Positions 1 through 7,709 of a DNA stretch of 32,244 nucleotides are shown piece by piece. Made by a program: the position numbers and the translations under genes. The notes beneath the pieces were generated by a model, which saw nothing but the letters and a program-made list of their open reading frames with translations, was not told the origin of the DNA and made no database searches. The DNA is taken from contig NZ_JACSCH020000001.1 of the NCBI RefSeq assembly GCF_014451325.2, positions 47,414 through 79,657 on the forward strand. The letters run 5' to 3'. The DNA comes from Streptomyces sp. CB02980 (GTDB lineage: Bacteria; Actinomycetota; Actinomycetes; Streptomycetales; Streptomycetaceae). Numbering within the stretch: position 1 is the first letter of the stretch; each line of letters begins with the position of its first letter.

Positions 1-65
1 ACAAGGACCACGTCATCCCGGTCACGGACGAGGACCTGGCGGACATGCCGCTGCCCACGGCGAAG
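1..65 (+). pseudogene. ku: Ku, 5' part up to the insertion point (runs in from the left edge)
   Basis: Reading from base 3, the sequence encodes VIPVTDEDLADMPLPTAK, the conserved linker that ends the core Ku domain in bacterial Ku (DNA-end-binding homodimer of non-homologous end joining, partner of LigD). After AAG at 63-65 the homology stops abruptly; the frame continues into foreign DNA and ends at TGA 129-131. The rest of Ku resumes at 2598 in the same frame once the insert is removed. The N-terminal part lies outside the window. This copy cannot make full-length Ku. Confidence 0.85.
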
Positions 66-154
66 ACACCTCACGTTGCTATGCCGTCAAGCCGGTCTGC
101 TGTGAGGGCCGGGGTCCTCGAACAGTCGTGACCGGGCTTGGAGAGAATCCCGGC

Positions 155-856
155 ATGGTGATGGCACGGCACTGGTACTCCTCGTCGCCCGTCGTGGACG
201 GGCACCCGCTCCTGGATGAGCCGGGCTTCTGGCCTGCGTACTTGGCGGACCTGGCTGAGGGGTTCGCGCCGGAGGCGTTCGGATCGGACGCGGGCGACGC
301 GGAGGCCGTGCTGGACACGCTCCACGCCCCTTCGGCGTGGCCCATGTTCACGGTGTCGCTGGCCGGCGGCTTCGCGATCGTCGTGCACTTCAACAGCGGC
401 GAGGAGTTCACGACTACGGACTACTTCCTCACGCATCCCGACTGGAGCCAGGATCTCGTTTTGGCCAGCGACGATCAGGACCGCATCGGCCCCGGGCTGT
501 GCTGGCCCGAGCTCGCCGCCCTGCTGGAGGCACCACCAGGTGCGGCAGGCGTCACCGACTCTCACGCGCGTCTCCTCCTTCTTCTGCCTGTTCTCGGCGA
601 CGCGGCGGTTCCGGAGGAGGCCGTGGCGGCAGTGGTCGAGGCTCTGGTCGCTCAGGGTGCGCCTGAGGCGAGCGAGGGATTGGCCAGACACCTGCTTCAG
701 GGGCACCCCATGTGGGGCGCCGAGGACTGGTGGTTCGACGATGACGAACAGAGCTGGCTCTGCGAGGGCGATCACAGCCCACGCAAGATCCCGCTCGGTG
801 ACCACCTGCCCCCACAACAGCGAGCCGCCCTCGAAGCCTGCCTCACTCCCCGCTGA
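155..856 (+). CDS. Hypothetical protein, cargo of the IS110 element
   Basis: Codes for 233 residues beginning MVMARHWYSSSP. ATG 155 is chosen because GGAGAG lies about 9 bases upstream; GTG 128 and ATG 161 are alternatives in the same frame. The protein is acidic, with no signal peptide or membrane segment; it has a tryptophan-rich acidic stretch near the C-terminus (DWWFDDDEQSW) and alanine/leucine-rich helices in the middle. I do not recognise a family; composition and size resemble the actinobacterial stand-alone hypothetical and immunity-like proteins, but that is only an impression. Its stop is 5 bp from the stop of the convergent transposase, so the two genes form a compact unit. Codon use is typical of the region. 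Confidence 0.75.
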   Translation: MVMARHWYSSSPVVDGHPLLDEPGFWPAYLADLAEGFAPEAFGSDAGDAEAVLDTLHAPSAWPMFTVSLAGGFAIVVHFNSGEEFTTTDYFLTHPDWSQDLVLASDDQDRIGPGLCWPELAALLEAPPGAAGVTDSHARLLLLLPVLGDAAVPEEAVAAVVEALVAQGAPEASEGLARHLLQGHPMWGAEDWWFDDDEQSWLCEGDHSPRKIPLGDHLPPQQRAALEACLTPR

Positions 857-861
857 CCAGC

Positions 862-2100
862 TCAAGCCGCAGTGACAACAGCCTCGGTGGGAGGGGCCCC
901 GAAGGCGAGCGACTCGTCGTAGGCCGTGCCCTGCTTCAGGCAGTGGTAGAGCTGTCCGATCATGCGGTTGAAGAGGTTGCACTGGGCGGCTGCGTGCCAG
1001 TCGCCTTGTTCGCGTCGGCGCCGGTAGTGGGCTCCGGCCCCTGGCGAGTGGCGGAGCGCGGAGAAGGCCCACAGGTAGCCGGCGTGGTTGAGCCGGTCGT
1101 TGTTCACCCACCGTCTGGTGATGGCGGATTTCTTGCCCGCGGCGCGGGTGACGGGTGAGGAGCCGGCGTGGGCCTTGAGACCGCGGGCGTCGGCGAAACG
1201 CGTGCGGTCGTCCCCAACCTCGGCCAGAACACGGGCGGCGAGCTGGACACCAAGACCGGGGAAGCTCAGCAGCACCTCTGCGTCCGGGTGCTGCGGGAAG
1301 GCCTCCTCCACCGCCTCGGCGAGGTTGTCGGCGGCGGTGCAGGCCGCGTCCAACTGGATGAGGAGGGCGATCATCTGCTTGCCAAGCGCATCCTCGGCCA
1401 GCGGCGGCTGGTGGGCCCACTCGTCGCGGAAGACCTCGCGAAGGCGGTCGGCCTCGGCTTCAATTCCGCGCTGGCGGCCGGCTCGCTTGAGGGCGGCCTG
1501 AATCTGTGTGCGGGTCAGCCGTGCGGCCCTAGCCGAGGTCGGTGCGGCCTTGAGGAGTTCGCGGGCCGCAGGACGGCACAGGCCGTTGGTCCAGGCGGCG
1601 AAGGCGGCCAGGGCTGCTGGGTAGTACTCGCGCAGCAGGGACCTGAGCTGGTTGGCGAGCTGCTGCCGGTTCCACAAGGAGTCCTGCTGGGCGCGTGCCG
1701 GGACGGAGATCGCGCGGCCGAGATCAGAGTCGTCGGGCAGGGGCCGGTGGGCGTGCATGTCGGTGCGGAGGATGTTGGCCAGGACCAGGGCGTCGCCGGG
1801 GTCGGACTTCTTGCGCGAGACGCTATGCCGGTCGCGGTAGCGGGCGACGGCCATCGGGTTGATCGCGAACACCTTGCGCGTGCCGGTTCGCAGCATGGCC
1901 ACCAATGGGCCGCGGGAGGTCTCGATCGCCACCGGGATCGGGTTCTCCTTGCTGTCGCCATACTCAGCAAGCAGCTCCAACAGCATCTTGTAGCCCACCG
2001 TGTCGTCGGTGATGTGCCGCTTGGCGAGCGGCTGGCCGGTGTCGTCGACCAGGGCGACGTCGTGGGTGCGTTCAGCCCAGTCGATTCCGCAGTAGATCAA
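862..2100 (-). CDS. IS110-family transposase (RNA-guided DEDD recombinase)
   Basis: 412 residues, uninterrupted. The N-terminal RuvC-like DEDD domain shows D7 (CGIDWAE), E60 (AIETSRG) and D100/D103 (KSDPGDA). A coiled linker follows, then the C-terminal Tnp20 domain with SFPGLGVQLAARVLAEVGD near 279-297 and the catalytic-serine motif HAGSSPVT near 311-318. Length and domain order are normal for IS110, so the protein looks functional. TTG at 2098-2100 is preferred as start because GGGGAGGAA lies just upstream; GTG at 2128-2130 would add ten residues (MQTPNSGEEI). The family inserts through a bridge RNA encoded at the non-coding end, here upstream of the gene. Confidence 0.9.
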   Translation of the reverse strand: MIYCGIDWAERTHDVALVDDTGQPLAKRHITDDTVGYKMLLELLAEYGDSKENPIPVAIETSRGPLVAMLRTGTRKVFAINPMAVARYRDRHSVSRKKSDPGDALVLANILRTDMHAHRPLPDDSDLGRAISVPARAQQDSLWNRQQLANQLRSLLREYYPAALAAFAAWTNGLCRPAARELLKAAPTSARAARLTRTQIQAALKRAGRQRGIEAEADRLREVFRDEWAHQPPLAEDALGKQMIALLIQLDAACTAADNLAEAVEEAFPQHPDAEVLLSFPGLGVQLAARVLAEVGDDRTRFADARGLKAHAGSSPVTRAAGKKSAITRRWVNNDRLNHAGYLWAFSALRHSPGAGAHYRRRREQGDWHAAAQCNLFNRMIGQLYHCLKQGTAYDESLAFGAPPTEAVVTAA

Positions 2101-2119
2101 GATTTCCTCCCCAGAGTTC

Positions 2120-2480
2120 GGCGTTTGCACTGGTCACGAGCACATGCGGGGCCACGCAGCGACCAAATCCCAGGCCTCAACCACACAGCGGTCGGGCCGC
2201 CACCTCACTAGCCGTTCGTGGCACCAGCGCGCCCCATGGGCCTCGGTCTGCGCAAGGAGCTCTATGGGCTCGGGCATATCGAGAGGTCGCCATGCGGCGG
2301 GCTCGCACCACCAATGTCAACGAGTGATCAAGCATGTGGCTGCTTGGTCGCAGCCGAGGCAATGTGGGTGGTGGCGGCCACGAACGTCAGACGCCGCCAC
2401 TCTTTGCATAGGCGTCGACGCCGGGCGATCGATAGGCATGCGCCTGACGCACGTGACCGCCACCACCGTCAGTACCAGAC
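2120..2480 (-). ncRNA. Putative bridge RNA of the IS110 element
   Basis: This non-coding end is where IS110-group elements encode their bridge RNA. Three short matches fit its guides. Plus-strand GGCGATCGA at 2424-2432 is identical to the Ku target flank at 2597-2605, beginning inside the AG core (left target guide). CACCTCAC at 2201-2208 is identical to 67-74 next to the left edge (left donor guide). AATCC at 2166-2170 is the reverse complement of GGATT next to the right edge (right donor guide). The order target loop then donor loop along the minus-strand RNA is that of IS621. Hairpins lie between them, for example GGCTGC/GCAGCC at 2338-2343/2350-2355. The right target guide is only weakly supported (GGCG near 2395). 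Limits are approximate. Confidence 0.5.
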
Positions 2481-2597
2481 CGCGCACCGATCTACGTTGA
2501 GGCCTCGACGGCCCGGCTGCCTCTGGATGTCACGGTCTGGTACTCGAACGCTCCGAGAAGCACCCGCTCATGCAGAACGCTCATAACTACGGATTAG

Positions 2598-3211
2598 GCG
2601 ATCGAGATTGTTGCGTTCATCGACCGGTCCTCCGTTGACGCGGTCCAGTACGGCGTCGGCTCGTACTGTCTGACCGCCGACGGACCAGTGGCCGCGAAGC
2701 CGTACGTGCTGCTCCGCAAGGCGCTCGAGCGCAACGAGAAGGTCGCCATCGCTGAATTCGCACTCCGCGGCCGCGAACGACTCAGCCTGCTCCGCCCCCT
2801 TGGCGACGCCCTGCTCCTGTCCGGCCTGCACTGGGGAGATGAGATCCGCTCCTCCGGAGAGATCACCCCGCCCGAGACCGAGCTGACCGACGACGAGATC
2901 GAAGGCGCGCTCGAGTTGATGGAGACGATGCCGTCGACTCCCTCACCGACCTGGACGTGACCGACCACTACACGGAGGCGCTACACGAGGTCATCGAGGC
3001 GAAGGCCGAGCACCGGGCCCCGAAGCCCGCCGAGGGCGAGGAAAAGGCCCCCACGCCGGTCGTCGACCTCATGGCCGCGCTGGAGAAGTCCGTCGCCGAC
3101 GCCCGCGAACGCCGCGGCGAGACCGCCAGCGGGGGCGAGGCGACCGTGCACGAGATGCCGAAGACGAAGAAGAAGGCGACCAAGAAGACGACCCGCAGGA
3201 AGACCGCCTGA
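2598..3211 (+). pseudogene. ku: Ku, 3' part with C-terminal lysine-rich tail, frameshifted
   Basis: Resumes Ku directly after the IS110 edge: AIEIVAFIDRSSVDAVQYG, followed by KPYVLLRKALERNEKVAIAE, the conserved C-terminal half of the Ku core. At 2930/2931 one base is missing: the frame ends as METMPSTPS, while the next frame gives VDSLTDLDVTDHYTEALHE and continues to TGA 3209-3211. The expected sequence would be ATGACCGTCGAC where ATGCCGTCGAC is found. The tail (MPKTKKKATKKTTRRKTA) is the basic extension typical of actinobacterial Ku, thought to bind DNA. Together with the insertion at 65/2598 this makes two independent disruptions, unless the missing base is an assembly error. Confidence 0.85.
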
Positions 3212-3223
3212 CCCGTTCGGGTC
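3210..3223 (+). terminator. Short inverted repeat at the Ku stop codon
   Basis: GACCCG-TT-CGGGTC is a perfect 6-bp palindrome overlapping the Ku stop codon. It could act as a weak intrinsic terminator without a T-tract, as is usual in Streptomyces; the stem is short, so this is tentative. Confidence 0.3.
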
Positions 3224-3258
3224 GTGTCCTGAGGGCGCTGCCAGGGGTTGTTCGCCGT

Positions 3259-3438
3259 GTGGAGACTGATGAGCCTGTGATCGGCGGCTACCCGAAGGCG
3301 GACGAGCCCCGCCTGCCCTTGCTGACCGCGGCGGAGGCCCGGGACGCGGTCGGGTACATGCGGCTGCTGGAGACGCTCGACCTCACGCCCCGTGGGCAGG
3401 CCGCCGCGAACCTGGCCCGACGACTCCCCACGGACTAG
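3259..3438 (+). CDS. Small conserved-looking protein downstream of Ku
   Basis: 59 residues from GTG 3259 to TAG 3436-3438, 47 bp after Ku on the same strand. The sequence includes VIGGYPKADEPRLPLLTAAE and a helical C-terminus (MRLLETLDLTPRGQAAANLARRL). It is soluble, with no signal or membrane segment. Spacing suggests it could be co-transcribed with Ku. I do not recognise a named family. A purine stretch AGGGG lies 11-15 bases upstream, a weak ribosome binding site. It may be a genuine short gene or the tail of a longer lost one. Confidence 0.45.
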   Translation: METDEPVIGGYPKADEPRLPLLTAAEARDAVGYMRLLETLDLTPRGQAAANLARRLPTD

Positions 3439-3553
3439 ATGATCAATTCCAAGGGATGCCTGCGGAGGGTGTGGGGTGGGCGGTGGCCGAAGCCACCGCG
3501 AAACGGTCAGGCGGCGGGCTGCTGACCCTGGTTGTCAAGGTGGCAGCGGGCGG

Positions 3554-3736
3554 TCAGGCGTCCGGGGCGACTTCGGGGTGCGTGAACCGCACGGGCTTGC
3601 CCAGCGACCGGGCGTAGGCGATTTCGGCTCGGGTGCTGTCTCCGATGTAGTCGCCGACTAAAGCGCCTGAGTTCGCGAATACTGAGCACTCGGCGCCCCG
3701 AACCTGGGCGGGAGCCGCGTGTCGGTTGGCGATCAT
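3554..3736 (-). pseudogene. C-terminal remnant, nucleoside 2-deoxyribosyltransferase-like/DUF4406-type protein
   Basis: The 60 residues from ATG 3734-3736 contain GDYIGDSTRAEIAYARSLGK followed by PVRFTHPE. This G-x-I-G-x-S-T-R-x-E-I-x-Y-A...GKPV pattern is the signature of the C-terminal half of small Rossmann-like proteins related to nucleoside 2-deoxyribosyltransferases. The N-terminal half that would carry the first strand and substrate loop is missing: upstream the frame becomes low-complexity arginine/proline sequence. It is either a fragment or a short open reading frame starting at MIANRH. Confidence 0.45.
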
Positions 3737-4178
3737 CGTCGTTCTTTCATCCAGCAGGCGGGGCAAGTATCGCGGCCATCGCGGGTCCGGTGCCATTACT
3801 GGGTTCCCAAGCTGCGCCGTGCCTGTATGTGGTCCAGCCAAAGTGAGCCCAAAAAGGGGCAGTGGGGCGGGGGTCCTCTCACAGCGGCAGGACCCGCCCT
3901 CCGCAGGCGGTTCGGCACGGGGCAGGGGTGCCTCGTCGGCGGCCGGGGCCAGCGGGGGAACGTCGACGGACGTCCGCACCACCGCGTCCGCGAGGAACAA
4001 GACAGCCCTGGCGGTCCTCCTCGGCGCGGACCAGCGCGGCCGGCCTCGGCGCGGCCGGCCGCCTTCGCCGCGATCGTGGCGCGCTACGGCACCCCGCCCT
4101 GACGTCCGTCGCCGCCCGGGGGACGCCACCAACGCGGTCCGGCTACGCTCGGGCTCTGCTTCGCGTCGGCGGTGCCCG
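3737..4178. other. No gene recognised
   Basis: All long frames here are arginine, proline and alanine-rich and look like GC-driven shadows. No IS end, hairpin of note or family motif was seen. Confidence 0.5.
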
Positions 4179-4910
4179 TCATCGGGAATGGACCCGCAGC
4201 AGGGTGTGCCCGGCCACCTCCTCGGTCACGCCCCAGAGCGTGGGGTGGTTGGTCAGGTGCGCGGCGAGGGAGTCGCGCAGGGCGTCCGCCGAGCCCCAGG
4301 TCCCGTACAGCTTGCTCTCGGTGAGCACCACCGGCTTGAGGCCCGTGGTGAGGACCGCCTCCCAGGTGGCCGCCGCGACCCCGGGCGTGTGGGGGCTGCG
4401 GAAGTCATCGAGGGAGACGACGCCGTCCTCCGTCAGCAGCTCGCGGGCGGCGGCGATGTCGGCGCGCACGTGGTGGTAGAGGTGCGAGGCGTCGATGTGG
4501 ACGAAGCGGCAGCTGCGAGCGGGCACATGCGCAGTGATCTCGGAGGAGGACCCCTGGACGACGGTGGGCAGGCGACGGTGGAAGCGCAGATAGTTGGCCT
4601 CGAAGACCTGGCGGGTGAGGGTCGGGTAGTACACCCGCATCTCGGTGGCCGTGGAGGCGTCAGGGGCCTCGTCGGCGGCGAACAGGTCACAGACGGTGAA
4701 CCGCTCGTCCTCGGCGACGTGGTGGCCGAGGACGATGGCGCTCTTGCCCTTGTAGACACCGAGTTCCAGCAGGTCGCCGCGGGGGCCGTGGTCGCGCTGG
4801 TGGCTCAGGAGCCAGTCGAAGAGATACCGATCGGCGGCGAAGAACCACCCCTCGACCTCGTCGAGCCGGTCGAGTGTGAGGAAGGGCGGGGCAGTGTCCT
4901 GTGCGGTCAT
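4179..4910 (-). CDS. Class I SAM-dependent methyltransferase (Methyltransf_24 type)
   Basis: 243 residues from ATG 4908-4910, preceded by AGGAC at good spacing. Motif I is LLELGVYKGKSAIVLGHH (about 47-64), binding SAM; the post-I acidic strand FTVCDLF follows, and the motif FVHIDASHLYHHVRADI (137-152) is typical of Methyltransf_24/CmcI-like enzymes, ending in a strand with GVVSLDDF. Such enzymes methylate small molecules or sugars; the substrate cannot be told from sequence. The gene is intact and stands alone between decayed neighbours. A further upstream start would read through arginine/proline-rich sequence and is unlikely. Confidence 0.8.
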   Translation of the reverse strand: MTAQDTAPPFLTLDRLDEVEGWFFAADRYLFDWLLSHQRDHGPRGDLLELGVYKGKSAIVLGHHVAEDERFTVCDLFAADEAPDASTATEMRVYYPTLTRQVFEANYLRFHRRLPTVVQGSSSEITAHVPARSCRFVHIDASHLYHHVRADIAAARELLTEDGVVSLDDFRSPHTPGVAAATWEAVLTTGLKPVVLTESKLYGTWGSADALRDSLAAHLTNHPTLWGVTEEVAGHTLLRVHSR

Positions 4911-5085
4911 GTCGGGTCCTCGTGTCTGAGTGCGGCCGGCCGTCCTGGGGTGGGGACGCCCCCTGGACGTGACAGGCGAGAAGCGGTGAGCGGGTCCGAG
5001 ACCAGGGGGCTCGACGCTACGGCGCGGGCCTGCCCCTCCCCCGTACCGCTCCCCCGCCACGCGGAGCATCCACACTGCAGGCGTA

Positions 5086-5130
5086 ATCACGACGGGCTTG
5101 ATCACGACGGGCTTGATCACGACGGGCTTG
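5086..5130. repeat. Three perfect 15-bp tandem repeats
   Basis: ATCACGACGGGCTTG occurs three times in a row without mismatch (5086-5100, 5101-5115, 5116-5130), just downstream of the cupredoxin pseudogene's stop. In one minus-strand frame it would encode repeated Q-A-R-R-D. It lies between two convergent-to-tandem minus genes and could be slipped-strand expansion. Confidence 0.95.
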
Positions 5131-5137
5131 CGCCCGG

Positions 5138-5619
5138 TCAGTAGCCCTTGCCGGGAGGCGGGGTGAGGTGGGTGTGCTCGGGGTCGTGTTGACGGGAGCC
5201 GCCACCGTGATCTCGGTCTTCATTCCCAGGTCCTTGTGCCCGTCGACCGGGCAGGAGATCTCGTACGTTTTCGTCCTTGAGGGTCACCGTGAGGGTGGTC
5301 GACTCGCCCGGGCGACGATGCCGGAGCGGTTCTCGCCACCCGGGCCCCTCGACTTCCAGAGCGTGCTCGTGATGCCCGGTGTTCGTTGCGACGAAGGCGT
5401 ACGTACCGGGTGTGAAGGTCTGCCGGGACAGCGTGATCCTGAAGCCAGCGAGGTCCGCGGTCACCCGGGTCTCGTTCGCGGGTGCCTGCCGCTCCGGGCC
5501 GGGGGCGGGGTGGTCGTGCCGCCGCTCGAACCGCCGCCGCCACCGACACAGGCGGCCAGGAGGCCGGCCAGCGCCGTGGCCGACAGGGCGAGCAGCGCGC
5601 GGGTGTGTGGTTCCCTCAT
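5138..5619 (-). pseudogene. Cupredoxin-like lipoprotein, several frameshifts
   Basis: ATG 5617-5619 begins MREPHTRALLALSATALAGL with lipobox LLAAC, a lipoprotein signal. After a glycine-rich linker the frame shifts near 5500, then gives TADLAGFRITLSRQTFTPGT and YAFVATNTGHHEHALEVEGP, the first strands of a small blue-copper-type domain with the G-H-H-x-H metal region. A shift after EGPG and another after TLTVTLKD are needed to read KTYEISCPVDGHKDLGMKTE, which holds the second copper site (C-x-x-x-x-H-x-x-x-x-M). All ligands (H, C, H, M) can be recovered across frames, so decay is recent or the breaks are sequencing errors. Likely role of the intact protein: extracytoplasmic copper or electron transfer. 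Confidence 0.7.
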
Positions 5620-5726
5620 CGTTCGGTCCTCCCGATCGGTCCGACCACGCTGCCGCACTTCCTGCGCTGGGTCTTCAACGGCCAGGCCGTGCCTCAGGCA
5701 GTGAAGAGCAGCTACGCGTACGAGGA

Positions 5727-5965
5727 CGGGTTACGCGGCGGGGGTGGACGAGGCCGGTGCGGACGAAGTTGGTCTGGTCGCGGGCGCAGTCGACGATGGT
5801 GAGGCGGTTGGCCGCCGGGCAGACGCCGCCGTCCATGACGACCGCATCGAGGCCGGCGCAGTGAGGAACTCCTCGACCTCGGCGACGGTGATGGCCGGGC
5901 CGCGGTCTTCGGGGCCGGCGTCGCCGGAGACGTTGACGGTGGTCGCGGCGAGGAGTCCGGGAACC
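5727..5965 (-). pseudogene. Sua5/YrdC/YciO-type fragment
   Basis: The minus strand reads PGLLAATTVNVSGDAG then ITVAEVEEF, matching the L-A-A-T-S-A-N-x-S-G core of the YrdC/Sua5 fold (threonylcarbamoyl-AMP synthase family, tRNA t6A pathway). One base shift near 5862 leads to AVVMDGGVCPAANRLTIVDC, the expected following segment. The N-terminal half is missing; the ISAzo13 element starts 16 bp away and probably marks the truncation. A short plus-strand frame (PTTLPHFLRWVFNGQAV) at about 5641-5730 looks protein-like but is unassigned. Confidence 0.5.
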
Positions 5966-5981
5966 GCTCAAGCGAGAGCTC

Positions 5982-6003
5982 CTAAGGGCTCGCAGAGAAT
6001 CAA
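5982..6003 (+). repeat. Left terminal inverted repeat of the ISAzo13 element
   Basis: 22 bp, perfect inverted match to 7710-7731. The stop codon of the small accessory gene (6000-6002) lies inside it. Confidence 0.9.
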
Positions 6004-6377
6004 CATGCTGACTTGATCTTCGTAGGGCTGCTGTTGGCGATGAACGCGGTGACATCGGCGGGTGTGCGGAACCTGGCTGTCGAGGGTGCGACGGTGTGGC
6101 CGTTCTCGGCCAAGAGGGGCCGGACTTGGTGAACGGCTCTGGTGGTGGTGCTGCCGTTGACTCCGAAGAGCTGGGCGATCAGGTCTCGGGTGCCGAGTTT
6201 GCGCAGGTAGAGCACGGTGGCCAGGACTCTGTCGGCGGTGGTCGGCTTGTCTTTGGCGCCAGCTCCGCGAGCACGGAGACGGTCTCCTCCTCGCTGCCGA
6301 GACCGCCCGTGTTCACGTAGCTCATCGAGTCTCTGGGACAGCTGATCGACGAGTTCGTCTAGCACCTGCTCTGTCAT
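6000..6377 (-). CDS. ISAzo13 accessory HTH protein
   Basis: 125 residues from ATG 6375-6377 (CCGGAG about ten bases upstream), starting 16 bp after the transposase stop, so the two are probably co-translated. An arginine-rich N-terminal coiled segment (VLDELVDQLSQRLDEL) is followed by VLATVLYLRKLGTRDLIAQL and FGVNGSTTTRAV, a helix-turn-helix like the N-terminal domain found in DDE_Tnp_4-type transposases. No catalytic acidic triad is present. It may help bind the ends or be a transposase-related remnant that travels with this IS group; proteins of this kind are sometimes annotated as ISAzo13 transposase-related. Confidence 0.65.
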   Translation of the reverse strand: MTEQVLDELVDQLSQRLDELREHGRSRQRGGDRLRARGAGAKDKPTTADRVLATVLYLRKLGTRDLIAQLFGVNGSTTTRAVHQVRPLLAENGHTVAPSTARFRTPADVTAFIANSSPTKIKSAC

Positions 6378-6393
6378 GCCGGTCAGCTCCGGA

Positions 6394-7673
6394 CTACGCA
6401 GACCACCGGCGCAGGACTGCGGGGGCAGGTCCTTGGCTGACCTCGGCTCCTCGGCGACCGCGGTGGTGTGGGTGGAGGGTGTAGTTCCAGTCGCCGTGGA
6501 AGCGGTGTCGCTGCATGGGCAGGGCGTCGATGTCGCTGTCGGTGACCTTGATGCCGGTGTCGTAGGCGCCCGGGTCGAGTTCAGCATGGACTGTCAGCCC
6601 AGTGTGGGTGGTAGTTGCCTTGATGCCGTTCACGATGACGTTGTGGCTGTTCAGAGGCCTGCCTCGCCAGTTCATGGAGATGTGCGAGAACAGCCGGTGC
6701 TCGATCTTGTTCCACTTCGAGGTGCCCGGCGGCATGTGGCAGACCGTGATCTCCAAGCCCGTCTCGGCGGCCAGGGCGGCGAGTTCGGTCTTCCAGGCGC
6801 GGGTGCGGTATCCGTTGGAGCCGCCCGCGTCCGCGGTGATCAGCAGCCGGGCGGCCCGAGGGTAGTCGTGATTGCCGCGGGCCTGCCACCAGCCGCGGAT
6901 GAAGGCAACGGCGAACGCGGCAGTGTCGTGATCGGTGCCGACACTGACCCAGCCCGTGTTCGCGGCGACCTCGTAGATCCCGTACGGGATCGCCTTGCCC
7001 GGTCCCTGCCGGTCAAGGAAGTCATGGGTCCTGACCTGGGCGGGCAGTCCTTTCGGGTGCCACTCGCGGCCTCCGTTCTTGTACTGGCCGACCAGTTCCT
7101 TCTTTTTGGTGTCCACACTGATCACCGGGTCGCCGGCCTCCATATGCTCCTTGGCTCGTCGTTGATGTAGCGGAACTGGGCATCCCGGTCGGGATGCTGG
7201 CTGCCTTCGAGGGTCTTGGCGTTGGCCTGGAGGCTGAACCCCTCCTCCCGCAACAGGTCGGCGACGGTATCCGCCGGGACGCGGTGGCCCTGCCTGGTGA
7301 GTTCGTCGGCGAGTCTGCGGGTGGACTTCGTCGTCCATCGCAGAGGCGACATCGGATCCCCTCGCATATCCGGCTCGACCAGCGCCAACAGCGCGGGCCG
7401 CAGCCCTGGATCCACCTCGGCCGCCCGCTTGCGCCCGCCACCGGGACGGCGGACCCGGCCCAGCCGTTCCGCCCCCGCCTCCAGCTCGTCCGCGTCTCTG
7501 CGCACGGTGGTCTCGCTGACATCGGCCGCCTGGGCGACCGCCCGAATCCCGCCGTGGCCCAGAACCCGGGCCTCGGCCCCCATCAGCAGACGGCGCTGCC
7601 GCTCGTCCAAGTGCGGAAACAACACCGCGCACTTCAGGCCGAGTTGACCACGGACCTCGCCAGATACGCGCAT
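6394..7673 (-). pseudogene. ISAzo13-family transposase, single frameshift
   Basis: Starts at ATG 7671-7673 (MRVSGEVRGQLGLK). The N-terminal half contains an HTH (GGIRAVAQAADVSETTVRRD) and RRLADELTRQGHRVPADTVA. Near 7155 one base is missing (GAGCCAAGG where GAGGCCAAGG is expected), moving the frame; translation continues as KEHMEAGDPVISVDTKKKEL, then LLITADAGGSNGYRTRAW and PPGTSKWNKIEHRLFSHISM, the DDE catalytic segments of the Rhodopirellula-type/ISAzo13 transposase. Apart from this one base the protein would be full length, about 427 residues. Confidence 0.85.
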
Positions 7674-7709
7674 ACCGCATCACCGAGCTGAACCACGGGA
7701 AGCAACACC

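Larger units (their letters stand above)
66..2597 (-). mobile_element. IS110-family element with cargo gene, inserted in Ku
   Basis: The insert holds an IS110 transposase (862-2100, minus), a long non-coding stretch upstream of it (2101-2597) and a convergent cargo gene (155-856). On the plus strand each edge carries AG (64-65 and 2596-2597), that is CT on the transposase strand, the core dinucleotide known from IS621. Joining base 65 to base 2598 gives acg gcg aag gcg atc gag, in frame Ku (P-T-A-K-A-I-E). IS110 elements have no terminal inverted repeats or conventional target duplications, and none is seen. Short matches between the non-coding end and both edges (see the bridge RNA entry) support these limits. 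The exact assignment of the two AG copies is arbitrary. Confidence 0.7.

Noticed and set aside
71..1420. Long minus-strand reading frame (449 codons) opposite the cargo gene and through the transposase
   Set aside because: Arginine/proline-rich, antisense to two well-supported genes; a GC-content shadow.
3726..5144. 472-codon plus-strand frame across the methyltransferase
   Set aside because: Antisense to the clear methyltransferase motifs on the minus strand; low-complexity composition.
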